Shown here piece by piece: positions 52,108 through 60,244 of a stretch of DNA of 64,000 nucleotides. Each line of letters opens with the position of its first letter. The first letter of the stretch is position 1. The stretch covers positions 62,001 through 126,000 of the forward strand of contig UQHJ01000001.1 of NCBI GenBank assembly GCA_900540885.1, given 5' to 3'. Source of the stretch: an uncultured Prevotella sp. Lineage in GTDB: Bacteria > Bacteroidota > Bacteroidia > Bacteroidales > Bacteroidaceae. Below the pieces are notes generated by a model. It had not been told where the DNA came from, did not search any database, and saw only the letters and a program-made list of their open reading frames with translations. The position numbers and the translations under genes were made by a program.

Positions 52108-52803
52108 ATGTACGCTATTATCATTAATGCTATAGCCGTTCTCGTAGGTAGTGCCATTGGGGCATTATTTAAACGTGGCATCAGCGAGAAATATATCAAT
52201 GTACTGAATACCGCTATGGGACTTTGTGCCTTAGCCTTAGGTATGAACGTAGCCATTGATAGTATGCAAAAGACGCAATACCCTGCTCTCTTTATCTTCT
52301 GCCTCTCAATAGGTGGGTTGTTAGGTACGGTATTAAAAATGGATCAACGTATGGAACGTGCTACGCAACGCATCTCAACGAGTAACCTTTCTGAGGGCAT
52401 CACAACGAGCATCTTACTCTGCTGTGTGGGTACGTTGGCCATGATGGGCCCCGTCATGAGCGCGCTCTATAATGACAATACTTATTTAATGACAGCTGCC
52501 ACACTCAACCTCGTCACAATGGTGGTAGTCGCCTCATCTTATGGATTTGGTGTAGCGATTACGTCTATCGCCGTTTTTGTATGGATGAGCGCTATTTATG
52601 GTATTGCCTTATTGTCACGCTCTTTTATCTCTACCGAACTTATTGCAGAAGTTTCACTAGTCGGTGGCATATTGATTGCAGCCTCAGGTTTGGGTGTGCT
52701 TCACATTAAAGATTGTAAAACGATCAATCTACTTCCTTCATTACTCATGCCTATGTTGTTCTTTGCTGGCAAAGCCTTATTGCAACATTTCGGATTAATT
52801 TAA
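52108..52803 (+). CDS. DUF554 family membrane protein
   Basis: Seen: 231 residues, seven or so hydrophobic segments; family features NAIAVLVGSAIGALFKRGIS at the start, NVLNTAMGLCALALGMNVAI, IGGLLGTVLKMDQRMER, and the C-terminal VGGILIAASGLGVLHIKDCK. DUF554 (YdfK-like) proteins are predicted transporters of unknown substrate. It is followed 24 bp later by a COG0523 metallochaperone gene, so a metal-related role is possible but not supported by the family itself. Confidence 0.87.
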   Translation: MYAIIINAIAVLVGSAIGALFKRGISEKYINVLNTAMGLCALALGMNVAIDSMQKTQYPALFIFCLSIGGLLGTVLKMDQRMERATQRISTSNLSEGITTSILLCCVGTLAMMGPVMSALYNDNTYLMTAATLNLVTMVVVASSYGFGVAITSIAVFVWMSAIYGIALLSRSFISTELIAEVSLVGGILIAASGLGVLHIKDCKTINLLPSLLMPMLFFAGKALLQHFGLI

Positions 52804-52827
52804 TGAGTTTAGAAGATACACAATAAT

Positions 52828-54084
52828 ATGACACAATCTGTTACACCAGTACTGCTGCTCACTGGTTATTTAGGAAGCGGCAAAACTACTTTATTAAATC
52901 GCATTTTACAGAATAAGCAAGGCATTAAATTTGCCGTTATCGTTAACGACATAGGCGAAGTAAACATTGATGCCAACCTCATAGCCAAAGGTGGCATTGT
53001 AGGCGAAGGCGACGATAGCCTTGTCCCCCTACAGAATGGTTGCATTTGTTGCACATTGAAGATGGATCTCGTTCAGCAGTTGAGCGACATCGTTAGCGAA
53101 CAACGCTTTGACTACATCGTCATTGAAGCCAGCGGCATCTGCGAACCGGCTCCTATCGCACAAACGATTAGCGTTTATCCCCAAATGTACCCTAACCTGG
53201 CTACAAAAGGCATTGCCCGACTTGACTCTGTAGTGACTGTAGTCGATGCTCTCCGCTTGCGTGATGAGTTCTCTGAAGGCCACGACCTTTACAAGAAGGA
53301 CATGAAGGAGGACGACCTCGCAAGTCTCGTAATTCAGCAAATCGAGTTTTGCAACACGATTTTGCTCAACAAGTCTTCCGAAGTTAGCGCGGAAGAGTTA
53401 GGACGCATCAAAGCTATTATTCGCGAAATTCAGCCTAAAGCCGAAATCATTACGTGCGACTACTGCGATGTTGACCTCGACAAGTTGGTCAATAGTAATA
53501 GCTTTGACTTTGAGCAGGTAGCTACTTCAGCTAAGTGGATTGCCGCTGTTGAAGGCGACGAAGAGGAGAAAGAAGAGCACGAACACCATCATCACCACGC
53601 CCATGATCATGAAGAAGAGGAAAACGATGAACACGAACATCACCACCATGATCATGACCACTGTCACTGTCATCACCACCACGGTCTTGAGAATGAGGAA
53701 GAGGGTGAAGCCTTAGAATACGGTATTAGCACCTTCGTCTACAAGCGTCGAGAACCGTTCGATATGACAGAGTTCGACCAATTGGTAGCGCGCCTTTGGC
53801 CCAGCAGCGTTATTCGCTGCAAAGGACTTTGCTACTTTGCCACAGAACCCGATATGTGTTATGTGTTTGAGCAAGCAGGTAAGCAAGTTTCTCTGAGCCA
53901 AGCAGGGCAATGGTATGCCACGATGCCTGCCGATGAGTTGGAGCAATTCAAGCAACAAAACCCAGCCGCCTTTAAAGATTGGGACGATAAATATGGTGAT
54001 CGTATGCAGAAACTCGTTTTCATCGGTCAACACATGGACCGCGAAGCGATTGAAACATTGTTAGATGCTTGCATTAAGAAGTAA
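52828..54084 (+). CDS. COG0523 (CobW/P47K/ZNG1-like) GTPase metallochaperone with His-rich segment
   Basis: GTP-driven metal chaperone of the G3E class. Seen: 418 residues; Walker A GYLGSGKTT at 12-20, metal-binding GCICC at 71-75 (CxCC), IEASGICEPAPI; a His/Glu/Asp-rich insert at about 251-286 (EHEHHHHHAHDHEEEE and DHDHCHCHHHHG) and a C-terminal CobW_C domain (about 300-415) with SSVIRCKGLCYFATEP. His-rich stretches in this family bind zinc. The family delivers zinc or other metals when scarce. Not linked to cobalamin genes here, so a zinc chaperone is most likely. Confidence 0.9.
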   Translation: MTQSVTPVLLLTGYLGSGKTTLLNRILQNKQGIKFAVIVNDIGEVNIDANLIAKGGIVGEGDDSLVPLQNGCICCTLKMDLVQQLSDIVSEQRFDYIVIEASGICEPAPIAQTISVYPQMYPNLATKGIARLDSVVTVVDALRLRDEFSEGHDLYKKDMKEDDLASLVIQQIEFCNTILLNKSSEVSAEELGRIKAIIREIQPKAEIITCDYCDVDLDKLVNSNSFDFEQVATSAKWIAAVEGDEEEKEEHEHHHHHAHDHEEEENDEHEHHHHDHDHCHCHHHHGLENEEEGEALEYGISTFVYKRREPFDMTEFDQLVARLWPSSVIRCKGLCYFATEPDMCYVFEQAGKQVSLSQAGQWYATMPADELEQFKQQNPAAFKDWDDKYGDRMQKLVFIGQHMDREAIETLLDACIKK

Positions 54085-54530
54085 AATACCGGTACAATCC
54101 CCTATTTTTCTTATACGTAACAAAAAACCTTTTTTATCTTTCATCTTTCACTTTTTACTCACAAAGAGTTGATAATCAAGGATTTTAAAATATGAAACAT
54201 TGGCATTCTATGTTTCAGCGATGTTTCATTTTTGAAAATACAAAACACAATGGGAGCGCTTTCACGCTCCCATTGTGTTTTTGTTTCTCTCCCATTGTGT
54301 TTTTAAATCGCTCCCACAGTGTTTTTGTTTTTCTCCCATTGGGTTTTTACTTTTTCATTGGTCAATATAAAGATGAAACATTGAAACTAAAAATGAAACA
54401 TTCACTCGTTATGTTTCATTCCACCACGTATTGATAACCAACGCTTTCAGCACAGAAAATGAAACATGAAACAAAAATTACCAGGGGTAAAAACGCGTAA
54501 GGTTTTTACTACGTTGTACCGGTATTTTAC
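54081..54530. repeat. 450-bp element with 17-bp perfect terminal inverted repeats and nested repeats
   Basis: GTAAAATACCGGTACAA (54081-54097) is exactly inverted at 54514-54530. The left end overlaps the stop codon of the metallochaperone gene. Inside: seven ATGAAACAT/ATGTTTCA sites (54192, 54210, 54221, 54373, 54393, 54411, 54459), a perfect 17-bp hairpin AAAACACAATGGGAGCG / CGCTCCCATTGTGTTTT (54242-54281), and three further CTCCCATTGTGTTTTT-like units. An 80-codon frame at 54192-54434 is made of these repeats and is probably not a gene. Confidence 0.85.
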
Positions 54531-54563
54531 GCTGCAGAGGATGCTGTGGTCCTATAACAAATC

Positions 54564-54662
54564 GTGTGGGGAAACTGCATCTGTTTTTTTTGGGGGGGGA
54601 GGGGGCGAGTTTGTAAACTGCGGCTTACACCCCCGCCACCCCAATTTTCAGTTTACCCACAC
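54564..54662. repeat. GTGTGGG-AAACTG ended hairpin with G-tract
   Basis: GTGTGGGGAAACTG (54564-54577) pairs with CAGTTTACCCACAC (54649-54662). Within it are T8-G8-A-G5 homopolymers (54584-54605). Member of the AAACTGCA repeat family. Confidence 0.65.
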
Positions 54663-54712
54663 TTTTTATTACAGAGTCGATTTTGTAGAGGAGTACAACA
54701 GCTATCTTTCGT

Positions 54713-54883
54713 TCAAGAAAGCTGCTTGTAAGAATCGTCGTTAGTGTCGTTAGAAAACTTTTGTGCCAGACTACGTGCCAAAGATTCGTTATGGGCATCT
54801 GGCGTGTACACACGAGCAAAGGTGGTGATGTAGAGCAACGACTTTGTAGACGGTTGGGAAGTTGTTGTAGTAGAATGGAGCAT
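54713..54883 (-). CDS. Possible 56-residue protein downstream of the ECF sigma gene
   Basis: ATG 54883 to TGA 54713. The sequence (KSLLYITTFARVYTPDAHNE, SLARSLAQKF) resembles, from memory, small Bacteroidales proteins with a (F/Y)I-x-x-FAR-x-Y motif found after ECF sigma genes. It is on the same strand as the sigma gene, about 270 bp downstream, beyond a hairpin element. Composition looks protein-like but evidence is weak. Confidence 0.4.
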   Translation of the reverse strand: MLHSTTTTSQPSTKSLLYITTFARVYTPDAHNESLARSLAQKFSNDTNDDSYKQLS

Positions 54884-54892
54884 AGGCAGTTG

Positions 54893-55078
54893 TAAGTAGG
54901 TCTTCAAAATTAGTTTATATTTAGATGTTCCCAATTAGCTTATATCAAAAATCCTCTCCCCAGCGCATCTTGTTCCTTGGTTCTCGATCGCATAGCCCGC
55001 TATGCAATCGAGAGCCAAGAAACAAACTGCACCCAAATAGAGCACTTTTGATATAAACTAATTTCGAACACCTACTTA
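54893..55078. repeat. CATAGCCCGCTATG-core hairpin, copy C
   Basis: Ends TAAGTAGGTCTTCAAAATTA and its inverse (to 55078), core CATAGCCCGCTATG at 54991-55004. Homologous over its length to 16968-17146, including GCGCATCTTGTTCC and CACTTTTGATATAAACT. Confidence 0.88.
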
Positions 55079-55152
55079 TGTATCGTTTACAAAATCATAA
55101 ACGACCGACCCCGCTCTTTATTGTATAAGAGGATGAAAATATTTAAGTTTTG

Positions 55153-55740
55153 CTATTCCACCCAGATATGTTGTAACTGTGCCATTTTGCGCATATTACG
55201 CACAGCGTAGTGCATGCGGCCCAAAGCCGTGTTGAGGTTTGTGCCCGTCTCTTCGGCTATCTCCTTATAACTCATATTTTGATAAAAACGCATGTAAACG
55301 ATATTGCGTTGTTCGGTGGGTAGGAGGTTCATAATGCGACAGACATCGTCCTTCAACTGTTCATCAATCACATTCTCCTCATAACTATTGGTGCAAAGAT
55401 TGAAAGAGTCGTTCCATTCTCCGTCTGTGGCATCATTATATACCGTTGTGTAACGGCTTTCAGTACGGAATAAGTCAATAAGTAAGTTGTGTACAATACA
55501 GAGAATCCAAGCATAGAAACGTCCATGCTCGTTATAGCGTCCTTGGCGGATTTGCATTATAGCCCTGACAAAGGTTTCTTGGAAAAGGTCGTCGGCCATG
55601 TCGGCGTTCTTTACGCGAAATGAGATATAAGCGAATACCTTATCTTTATAACGCAACAAAAGCTCGTCAAAAGCTTCGTTTTGACCAGCTATATAAAGGC
55701 GTACCAACGCGTCGTCGGTGTGCTTTGAAAGAGGTGTCAT
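55153..55740 (-). CDS. ECF-type RNA polymerase sigma factor
   Basis: Seen: 195 residues; sigma region 2 (about 15-85, with ADMADDLFQETFVRAIMQIR and FYAWILCIVHNLLIDLFR) and region 4 (about 125-185, with LPTEQRNIVYMRFYQNMSYK and NLNTALGRMHYAVRNMRK). Region 3 is absent, as in ECF sigmas. No anti-sigma gene with a membrane helix lies next to it, unlike many ECF pairs. A -7 box is present at 55812-55819. Confidence 0.92.
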   Translation of the reverse strand: MTPLSKHTDDALVRLYIAGQNEAFDELLLRYKDKVFAYISFRVKNADMADDLFQETFVRAIMQIRQGRYNEHGRFYAWILCIVHNLLIDLFRTESRYTTVYNDATDGEWNDSFNLCTNSYEENVIDEQLKDDVCRIMNLLPTEQRNIVYMRFYQNMSYKEIAEETGTNLNTALGRMHYAVRNMRKMAQLQHIWVE

Positions 55741-55811
55741 TACTTTGATATGTTTTAAGAATTAAAGTAATGTCTTCTCAATAGGCTATACATTTTTATG
55801 GGTTACAAGGG

Positions 55812-55819
55812 CAAAAGTA
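55812..55819 (-). promoter_or_regulatory. -7 box of the ECF sigma gene
   Basis: Minus-strand TACTTTTG, 72 bp before the start codon. Confidence 0.45.
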
Positions 55820-55876
55820 GCAGTTTTTAAATAAAATGCCAAGTATTCCGTTCGTTATTTTGTAATTTCGCACGTG

Positions 55877-56830
55877 ATGACACCCTTATTGTATACACCA
55901 TACGTAGCCTTTCTGCAAAAGCATTTCAATCATAAAATGCAGAAGTTGCCCATTGACGCGGGTTGCACTTGCCCCGTGCGTGATGGGCATTTGTCGCATG
56001 GCGGCTGTGCCTTTTGCAATGCTTGTAGCTTCGTTCCGCCTTGTAGCGCTTCGGCAGCAGATATAAAGGAACAGGTAGCGCGTGGCAAAGATTTCTTTAA
56101 GCGTAAGCAAGGGAATAAGCCTTGTAGTTATTTGGCCTACTTTCAGTCAGGCACAAATACTTACGCCTCGCCCAAAGAAATGTTACCATTATTTGATGCT
56201 GCATTGATTAGTCCGGAAATGGAGGGATTGGTGTTGGCCACGCGCCCCGACTGCATAAGTGATGAGTGGGTGGAGACGTTGCAACAATTATCACAACGCA
56301 CGTTCGTACTGGTAGAGTTAGGCATAGAGTCAACCAACGATGAAGTGTTGCTCCGTATGAATCGCGGACATGACACGGCTTGTTCCATTCGAGCCATAGA
56401 GCGCCTACACGAAGTAGGTCTCCCTGTCTGTGCACACCTTATTATAGGACTACCTGGCGAAACGCGCGATTCGATGCTTTGCCAAACAGACGTAGTGAAT
56501 GAACTGTCGGTAGAGGTAATTAAGTTACATCAGTTGCAGTACTTGCGAGGTTCAAGATTGGGCAGTGCCTATATGGCATCTCCAGAACGCTTCCATGTAC
56601 TTCAGTTAGAAGAATATGTGATGCTTATTGCTGACTACGTAGAGCGCCTATCGCCCACGATAGCGATAGAACGCTTCGTGTCGCAATCGCCTGCAGGACA
56701 ATTAATCGCCCCACGTTGGGGGCTAAAGAATGATACAATTACGCACATGATAGAGCGAGAACTCATGCAGAGAGGAACACGACAAGGCAGTTCTATCCCT
56801 CCTACTTTAGAAAATGTAGCACAAATATAG
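55877..56830 (+). CDS. TIGR01212-family radical SAM protein (YhcC-like)
   Basis: Seen: 317 residues from ATG 55877 (a GTG directly before it is the alternative). Radical SAM cysteines C32, C44 and C47 in TCPVRDGHLSHGGCAFC, with the 11-residue gap typical of TIGR01212 rather than the usual CxxxCxxC spacing. Further features: YFQSGTNTYAS, LVLATRPDCISDEWVE, LVELGIESTNDEVLLRMNRG, and AHLIIGLPGETRDSM. Function of the family is unknown, with proposed links to tRNA or sulfur insertion chemistry. Starts the plus-strand cluster that leads into the glycan genes. Confidence 0.88.
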   Translation: MTPLLYTPYVAFLQKHFNHKMQKLPIDAGCTCPVRDGHLSHGGCAFCNACSFVPPCSASAADIKEQVARGKDFFKRKQGNKPCSYLAYFQSGTNTYASPKEMLPLFDAALISPEMEGLVLATRPDCISDEWVETLQQLSQRTFVLVELGIESTNDEVLLRMNRGHDTACSIRAIERLHEVGLPVCAHLIIGLPGETRDSMLCQTDVVNELSVEVIKLHQLQYLRGSRLGSAYMASPERFHVLQLEEYVMLIADYVERLSPTIAIERFVSQSPAGQLIAPRWGLKNDTITHMIERELMQRGTRQGSSIPPTLENVAQI

Positions 56831-56852
56831 AAGCATTCCTCACAAAAATTAG

Positions 56853-56860
56853 TAATTTTG
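56853..56860 (+). promoter_or_regulatory. -7 box very close to the GT2 start codon
   Basis: TAATTTTG ends only 6 bp before the ATG at 56867. If used, the transcript would be almost leaderless. No -33 box is visible, so it may be chance. Confidence 0.3.
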
Positions 56861-56866
56861 CTTGCT

Positions 56867-57841
56867 ATGAGCAAAGAACAACAGCCAAATGTGAAAGTTT
56901 CGGTCGTTATGTGCACTTATAACGGCGAGCATTTCTTGCGTCAACAGATGGACTCCATCTTGGCCCAAGACTACCCCTTGTACGAAATAATCGTGCAAGA
57001 CGATCAGTCGTGCGACGATACGTGGTCAATACTTGAAGTGTATAAGCAAAAGCACCCCGACCTGATAAAACTGCATCGAAATGTAGAGCGTTGGGGCTTT
57101 AATCGCAACTTTCACACCGCTATGCTGCGTGCCACAGGTGATGTGGTGGCCATAAGCGATCAAGACGATGTGTGGTTCTCCTCAAAAATTCGCCGACAGG
57201 TAGAGGCTATAGGTTGTGCCGACGTGTGTTACACCGACTACTATCGTGATGCGGCCTACAATTTACCGCTCAAACAAGTAGTGAGTCCTAATGGCGATTT
57301 GGCTACACTCTTCTTTTACAACGTAATTCCAGGCCACTCCTTATTGGTACGTCGAGCGTTTATAGAGCGTGCTGAGAGTTGGAATGAGGACTTCTATTAC
57401 GATTGGTGGTTCTTATTGGTGGCACATCTACAAGGCAATGGCGTAGTTCATGTGGCAGAACCGCTGAATTGGCATCGGCCACACGCAGCCTCGGCTATTG
57501 CTCAGTTAAAAAAGAAATATAAGCAACGCACAACTCCACAGCGCCCTACGTGGCAACCCTATCTCGTAGGGTGGAAAGACCTTTGGCACATGCACAAGTT
57601 GACTACCTGGCAGATGTTCTATACCTATATATATGAGCATTCGTCAGCGACTTATCATTCCAGCCTTCATGCTATGAGTAAGGCAATGCTCTCGCCCTTA
57701 CGCTGGGGACAGTTGTGTTACCTGTGTTGGCAACAACGTGAAGCATTGAACCCGCAAAGCAGAGGGCTGAAACAGTCCTTGCGATCTTTCTTCTATCCCG
57801 CCATTTGTGCTTATGGCAACACTTCCTTCTATTTTGATTAA
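56867..57841 (+). CDS. GT2 family glycosyltransferase
   Basis: Seen: 324 residues from ATG 56867; GT-A fold with VSVVMCTYNGEHFLRQQMDS, IIVQDDQSCDDTW, and the metal-binding AISDQDDVWFSSKIRRQVEA (DQDD). This is the rhamnosyltransferase-like GT2 type (WbbL/RfbN group), common in O-antigen loci. A C-terminal region of about 100 residues is amphipathic. It begins 36 bp after the radical SAM gene and precedes the CDP-ribitol enzyme, so it is probably part of a polysaccharide operon. Donor and acceptor unknown. Confidence 0.88.
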   Translation: MSKEQQPNVKVSVVMCTYNGEHFLRQQMDSILAQDYPLYEIIVQDDQSCDDTWSILEVYKQKHPDLIKLHRNVERWGFNRNFHTAMLRATGDVVAISDQDDVWFSSKIRRQVEAIGCADVCYTDYYRDAAYNLPLKQVVSPNGDLATLFFYNVIPGHSLLVRRAFIERAESWNEDFYYDWWFLLVAHLQGNGVVHVAEPLNWHRPHAASAIAQLKKKYKQRTTPQRPTWQPYLVGWKDLWHMHKLTTWQMFYTYIYEHSSATYHSSLHAMSKAMLSPLRWGQLCYLCWQQREALNPQSRGLKQSLRSFFYPAICAYGNTSFYFD

Positions 57842-57865
57842 TTCTCATTCACATCCTATATAAAT

Positions 57866-59233
57866 ATGATTCGCAATATAGCCATAGTCTTAGCAGGCGG
57901 CGTAGGTAGCCGTTTAGGACTCAGCACGCCCAAACAGTTCTTTAAGGTGGCGGGCAAGATGGTAATCGAACATACCCTCGACACATTTGAACACAATACC
58001 CACATTGACGAAATCGTGATTGTATCCAATCCCGTTTACGTATCAGACGTTGAGAATATTGTGTTGCGTAATGGTTGGAAAAAAGTTAAAAAGATACTGA
58101 AGGGCGGCAAAGAGCGTTACGACTCAAGCCTTTCGGCCATTCATGCCTACGAAGGCGGTGAAGAGGTCAACTTAATCTTCCACGACGCTGTGCGTCCGTT
58201 GGTGTCGCAGCGCATCATTGACGATGTGTGTGAAGCCTTGAAGCAGTATGAAGCCATTGACGTGACCGTACCTGCTGTCGATACCATTATCGAAGCAGAG
58301 GGCGACCATATAGCTTCTATTCCCGACCGCTCTCGTTTGCAACGCGGCCAGACTCCTCAGGCCTTCCGCCTCTCCGTAATCGCTGAGGCTTACAAGCGAG
58401 CACTTAACGACCCCAACTTTAAGGTGACCGACGACTGTGGCGTAGTAGTGAAGTACATGCCCGAAGTGCCTGTCCACTTAGTAGCGGGCGAAGAGAGCAA
58501 TATGAAGCTCACATATAAGGAAGATACCTTCTTGTTAGACAAACTCTTCCAATTACGCGGTTCGGTAGCTCCCGAATCGTTAGACAAGTCGCAGCTAAAG
58601 GACAAAGTGGCCATCGTCTTTGGTGGTTCGTATGGCATCGGCAAGGACGTAGCCGACGAGTTGCGTCAGGCAGGTACACACGTGCATAGTTTCTCACGTT
58701 CTCTCACGGGTACAGATGTGGGCAATCGTAAAGACGTAGCGCGTGCGCTCAAAGAGGTGTATGATAAAGAAGGCCACATCGACTATGTAATCAATACGGC
58801 GGGTGTACTCAATAAAGAGCCACTTTGCGCCATGGACTACGGCATCATTCAGGCTGCAGTACAAACGAACTATATGGGCACGGTGAATGTGGCCATTGAA
58901 GCCTATAACTACTTGAAGCAAACGCAAGGGCAGCTGATATTCTTCACGTCGAGCAGCTATACGCGTGGGCGTGCTTTTTATAGTATCTATTCTTCGACGA
59001 AGGCGGCAATCGTAAATTTTGTGCAAGCCGTGTCGCAAGAGTGGGAGTCGGTGGGCATTCGTGTGAACTGTATCAATCCCGAACGCACCAAGACGCCTAT
59101 GCGCGTCAAAAACTTTGGCGTAGAACCTGATGATACGTTGTTGCGCTCAGAAGTGGTGGCCGATGCTACGGTGCATTGCTTGTTGGCAGACTATACGGGA
59201 CAGGTGATTGACGTTAAACGACAAGCTAACTAA
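57866..59233 (+). CDS. Bifunctional CDP-ribitol synthase (TarI-like cytidylyltransferase plus SDR reductase)
   Basis: Seen: 455 residues. N-terminal domain (about 1-230) is an IspD/TarI-type cytidylyltransferase: IVLAGGVGSRLGLSTPKQFF, and FHDAVRPLVSQRIIDDVCEA. C-terminal domain (about 245-455) is a short-chain dehydrogenase: VAIVFGGSYGIGKDVADEL, NTAGVL, and the catalytic Y375-x3-K379 (YSSTK). The same fusion order occurs in Haemophilus Bcs1/Acs1, which reduces ribulose 5-phosphate to ribitol 5-phosphate and makes CDP-ribitol. The neighbouring LicD gene supports phospho-ribitol transfer. A plain IspD role is unlikely because of the fusion. Confidence 0.88.
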   Translation: MIRNIAIVLAGGVGSRLGLSTPKQFFKVAGKMVIEHTLDTFEHNTHIDEIVIVSNPVYVSDVENIVLRNGWKKVKKILKGGKERYDSSLSAIHAYEGGEEVNLIFHDAVRPLVSQRIIDDVCEALKQYEAIDVTVPAVDTIIEAEGDHIASIPDRSRLQRGQTPQAFRLSVIAEAYKRALNDPNFKVTDDCGVVVKYMPEVPVHLVAGEESNMKLTYKEDTFLLDKLFQLRGSVAPESLDKSQLKDKVAIVFGGSYGIGKDVADELRQAGTHVHSFSRSLTGTDVGNRKDVARALKEVYDKEGHIDYVINTAGVLNKEPLCAMDYGIIQAAVQTNYMGTVNVAIEAYNYLKQTQGQLIFFTSSSYTRGRAFYSIYSSTKAAIVNFVQAVSQEWESVGIRVNCINPERTKTPMRVKNFGVEPDDTLLRSEVVADATVHCLLADYTGQVIDVKRQAN

Positions 59234-59241
59234 GTAGTGTT

Positions 59242-60042
59242 ATGTCCGATAGCCTAAAACAATACATGGAGGATCATCGCCGTGCGGTGCAACTCAAGCA
59301 GTTGGATATATTAAAAGAGATTGACGCGCTCTGTCAGCGCCACCACATTGACTATTGGTTAGACGGTGGCACTATATTGGGCGCGGTGCGTCATGGGGGA
59401 TTTATTCCTTGGGACGACGATATTGACATCGCTATGCGCCTCGACGACCTGCCTCGCTTTGTAGAAGTAGCAAAGCAAGAACTGCCCGAACACTTGTACA
59501 TTCAAACGCCCGACACCGATCGTAATGTGCGTTTACCCATATTTAAGGTGCGCGATAAAAATTCCTTCTTGGTCGAAAATGCTGATGACTTCACACGTCC
59601 TTATGGTAAGGGACTATACGTTGACATCTTTCCGATGATGCCCTACCCTTCCTGTTCAAAGGCCTTCATTAAGCGCGTGACTAAGGGCTATTGTCGTGCT
59701 AATGCAATCTTGTGCAGTCAGCATTATTACTCTTGGCGTTCGTTTGCCGAATTCTTTTATTTCGGGCTGAAGCGTGCATGGTGTAAGCTGCAGTGGAACG
59801 TGGCTTGCTTGTTGAAGCGCAAGGGAGAGTACACCTCCAACACGCTCAACAACAATGGCTATGGCATAATGCACCGAACGGACAGCATATTTCCTACACA
59901 ACGTATTCAATTTGAAGGCATCTCCTTTAACGGCCCTGCCAACCCTGAGGCTTATCTAACCGACCTCTACCGCAACTATATGCAGCTACCACCAGAAGAC
60001 AAACGTGGTGGACACGCTGTGTTCTATGTTGAAAAACTTTAG
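59242..60042 (+). CDS. LicD family phosphotransferase
   Basis: Transfers a phospho-alcohol group (choline, ribitol) from a CDP carrier to a glycan. Seen: 266 residues; core motif YWLDGGTILGAVRHGGFIPW followed by DDDIDIAM, a nucleotidyltransferase-fold acidic motif, and LYVDIFPMMPYPSC. The gene starts 8 bp after the CDP-ribitol synthase gene, so CDP-ribitol is the probable donor. LicD homologues of the same subgroup in Gram-negatives decorate capsule or O-antigen. A repeat palindrome follows before the next glycosyltransferase. Confidence 0.9.
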   Translation: MSDSLKQYMEDHRRAVQLKQLDILKEIDALCQRHHIDYWLDGGTILGAVRHGGFIPWDDDIDIAMRLDDLPRFVEVAKQELPEHLYIQTPDTDRNVRLPIFKVRDKNSFLVENADDFTRPYGKGLYVDIFPMMPYPSCSKAFIKRVTKGYCRANAILCSQHYYSWRSFAEFFYFGLKRAWCKLQWNVACLLKRKGEYTSNTLNNNGYGIMHRTDSIFPTQRIQFEGISFNGPANPEAYLTDLYRNYMQLPPEDKRGGHAVFYVEKL

Positions 60043-60057
60043 CTATGCTAATGTGCA

Positions 60058-60240
60058 ATTGCTTAGTAAATGTGAGAATGTGCAAATGTGAGAATGTGCA
60101 AATGTGCAAATTGTCGCCTTTGTACGCGCAATTGCAAAAACTTTTTATCATTCGCACGTTCTCACATTCGCACATTCTCCAAGCATTCTCACATTTGCAC
60201 ATTCTCACATTTGCACATTAACTAAGCATTTGCACATTTT
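60058..60240. repeat. AATGTGCAAATGTGAG microsatellite palindrome
   Basis: Units aatgtgagaatgtgcaaatg at the left and their inverse (cacattctcacatttgcac) at the right, with a 60-bp centre. Same family as 3140-3260. It ends a few bases before the next ATG, so it supplies the leader of that gene; a longer frame from 60104 is made of repeat codons and is rejected. Confidence 0.85.
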
Positions 60241-60244
60241 CCCC

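Noticed and set aside
54192..54434. 80-codon open frame
   Set aside because: It consists entirely of the ATGAAACAT and CTCCCATTGTG repeats of the 450-bp element and lacks any recognisable promoter.
60104..60244. N-terminal extension of the glycosyltransferase at 60245
   Set aside because: Codons are made of the AATGTGCA microsatellite, and MNISVLILFFNRPEK is a natural start.
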